A DNA stretch of 5,829 bases from Gammaproteobacteria bacterium (GTDB lineage: Bacteria; Pseudomonadota; Gammaproteobacteria; UBA9214): assembly GCA_029864225.1 (NCBI GenBank), contig JAOTTU010000122.1, forward strand, positions 1 through 5,829. Direction: 5' to 3'. Under the pieces are notes generated by a model. It was not told where the DNA came from and did no database searches. It saw nothing but the letters and a program-made list of their open reading frames with translations. A program made the position numbers and the translations under genes. Positions within the stretch are counted from its first letter, which is position 1. Each line of letters starts with the position of its first letter. Of this stretch, positions 5,446 through 5,829 are shown in pieces.

Positions 5446-5509
5446 TTGATTTTATTTTCCGTGTGTTTCCGTGTGTTTCCGTGGCAAATGTTTTTTTCAC
5501 TCTTCACTT

Positions 5510-5829
5510 CTAACCTTTTACTTCTAGCTCTTGCAGTACCCGGCGCGCCTCCTCAACACCATCATAGGTGTGCTTCTCATCCACCGCCTTCGACAGGTAC
5601 TGCTTCGCCGCCGCGGCATTGCCCTGCTTGTGGTACGCCATACCGAGGTGGTAATTGAACACCGGTATATCCGGCGCCTTCTCGACCACGCCACTCAGCA
5701 CCTCAACGGCTTTGTCATATTCACCCATCCGGTAATGCACCCAGCCGAGGGTGTCCAGCAATGCCGGCTGATTGGTCTCGGCTAGCTTACTGGCCAGCTC
5801 TTTGGCACGGGCCAGGCTGGCCTCGTCAT
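5510..5829 (-). CDS. prsT: TPR-repeat protein, probably PrsT, C-terminal end (5' truncated by window)
   Basis: Only the last 105 or so residues are in the window. The frame is open to the right edge, and the internal TTG at 5761 is not the real start. At least two tetratricopeptide repeats are visible: LLDTLGWVHYRMGEYDKAVE and onward, then FNYHLGMAYHKQGNAAAAKQ and onward, with the usual G-Y/A-x-A spacing. TPR arrays mediate protein-protein contacts. PrsT is the long TPR protein often encoded beside PrsK/PrsR in XrtA systems, and the LDTLGW motif near the C-terminus suits it, but any TPR protein of an exopolysaccharide locus could look like this. The stop is TAG at 5510-5512. The last codons (LEVKG) are purine-rich and grade into the neighbouring repeat DNA. 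It is separated from prsK by 390 bp. Confidence 0.75.
   Translation of the reverse strand, partial: DEASLARAKELASKLAETNQPALLDTLGWVHYRMGEYDKAVEVLSGVVEKAPDIPVFNYHLGMAYHKQGNAAAAKQYLSKAVDEKHTYDGVEEARRVLQELEVKG

Larger units (their letters stand above)
5221..5490 (+). repeat. Two tandem copies of a 159-bp composite repeat (GTGGCTAATT-REP-CCGTG)
   Basis: Unit 1 starts at 5221 and unit 2 at 5380. Over 106 aligned bases (5221-5326 against 5380-5485) I count 90 identities. Each unit runs GTGGCTAATT, a T-rich spacer, GTTTCATG, TGTAGTTGATCGCG with a REP hairpin, then TTTCCGTG-type repeats ending in GTGGC. Unit 1 has an extra tail before unit 2 that contains the copy nearly identical to 1558-1596. Confidence 0.75.
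5120..5509. other. Repeat-filled gap between prsT and prsK
   Basis: These 390 bp contain no plausible gene. Almost all of the stretch is accounted for by REP hairpins, CCGTG-rich repeats, GTGGCTAATT boxes and short TTTTCAC repeats, listed separately. Short plus-strand frames here simply translate the repeats. I found no convincing sigma-70 or sigma-54 promoter for prsKR on the minus strand, so it is unclear whether prsKR has its own promoter or is read through from prsT. Confidence 0.8.

Noticed and set aside
5120..5490. CRISPR-like array from the regularly recurring REP/CCGTG blocks
   Set aside because: Only two full units at 159-bp period, the 'spacers' are themselves repeats, no uniform 25-40-bp repeat/spacer pattern and no cas gene.
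5246..5658. Two plus-strand small frames in the prsT-prsK gap (5246-5449 and 5446-5658)
   Set aside because: They translate the REP and CCGTG repeats, giving recurring ACEALL-like peptides, and the second runs antisense into prsT. The repeated peptides come from repeated DNA, not from a protein family.

Overview
The window looks like chromosome of a moderately GC-rich proteobacterium, most likely gammaproteobacterial. The basis is the DsbD type, an XrtA/PEP-CTERM regulatory module, GTAG-type REP hairpins and GTCATTCC-type dispersed repeats. No species can be named from the sequence.

Layout. At the left edge (1-1092, + strand) is the C-terminal half of a DsbD-like thiol:disulfide interchange protein, cut by the window start. 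A 557-bp gap (1093-1649) follows, between two convergent genes. It is packed with nested inverted repeats: outer CGCAGAG-type arms, a possible structured RNA stretch, a 138-bp MITE-like palindromic element with TTAAGGAA ends, then CCGTG-rich repeats and a REP hairpin. The minus strand then carries prsR (1650-3011) and prsK (3029-5119), 17 bp apart and surely one operon. Next come 390 bp of non-coding repeats (5120-5509), including two tandem copies of a 159-bp composite unit and three REP hairpins. At the right edge (5510-5829, - strand) is the C-terminal end of a TPR protein, probably PrsT.

How the genes fit together. PrsK is a multi-pass membrane histidine kinase with a GAF-like domain. PrsR is its likely cognate sigma-54-dependent response regulator. 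The pair is the characteristic regulator of XrtA (exosortase)/PEP-CTERM systems, which sort PEP-CTERM proteins to the envelope alongside exopolysaccharide production. PrsT is the TPR protein commonly encoded beside them, so the gene order in transcription direction is prsT-prsK-prsR. No exosortase or PEP-CTERM target is in the window. DsbD is probably an unrelated neighbour.

The coding content is a known system. The less ordinary material is the repeat DNA. REP/CCGTG repeats bracket prsKR on both sides. One REP copy lies directly against the inferred TTG start of prsK, where its GTAGGAG foot is the best Shine-Dalgarno candidate, brought to normal spacing only if the REP hairpin folds. I saw no CRISPR, tRNA, rRNA, transposase or phage gene.
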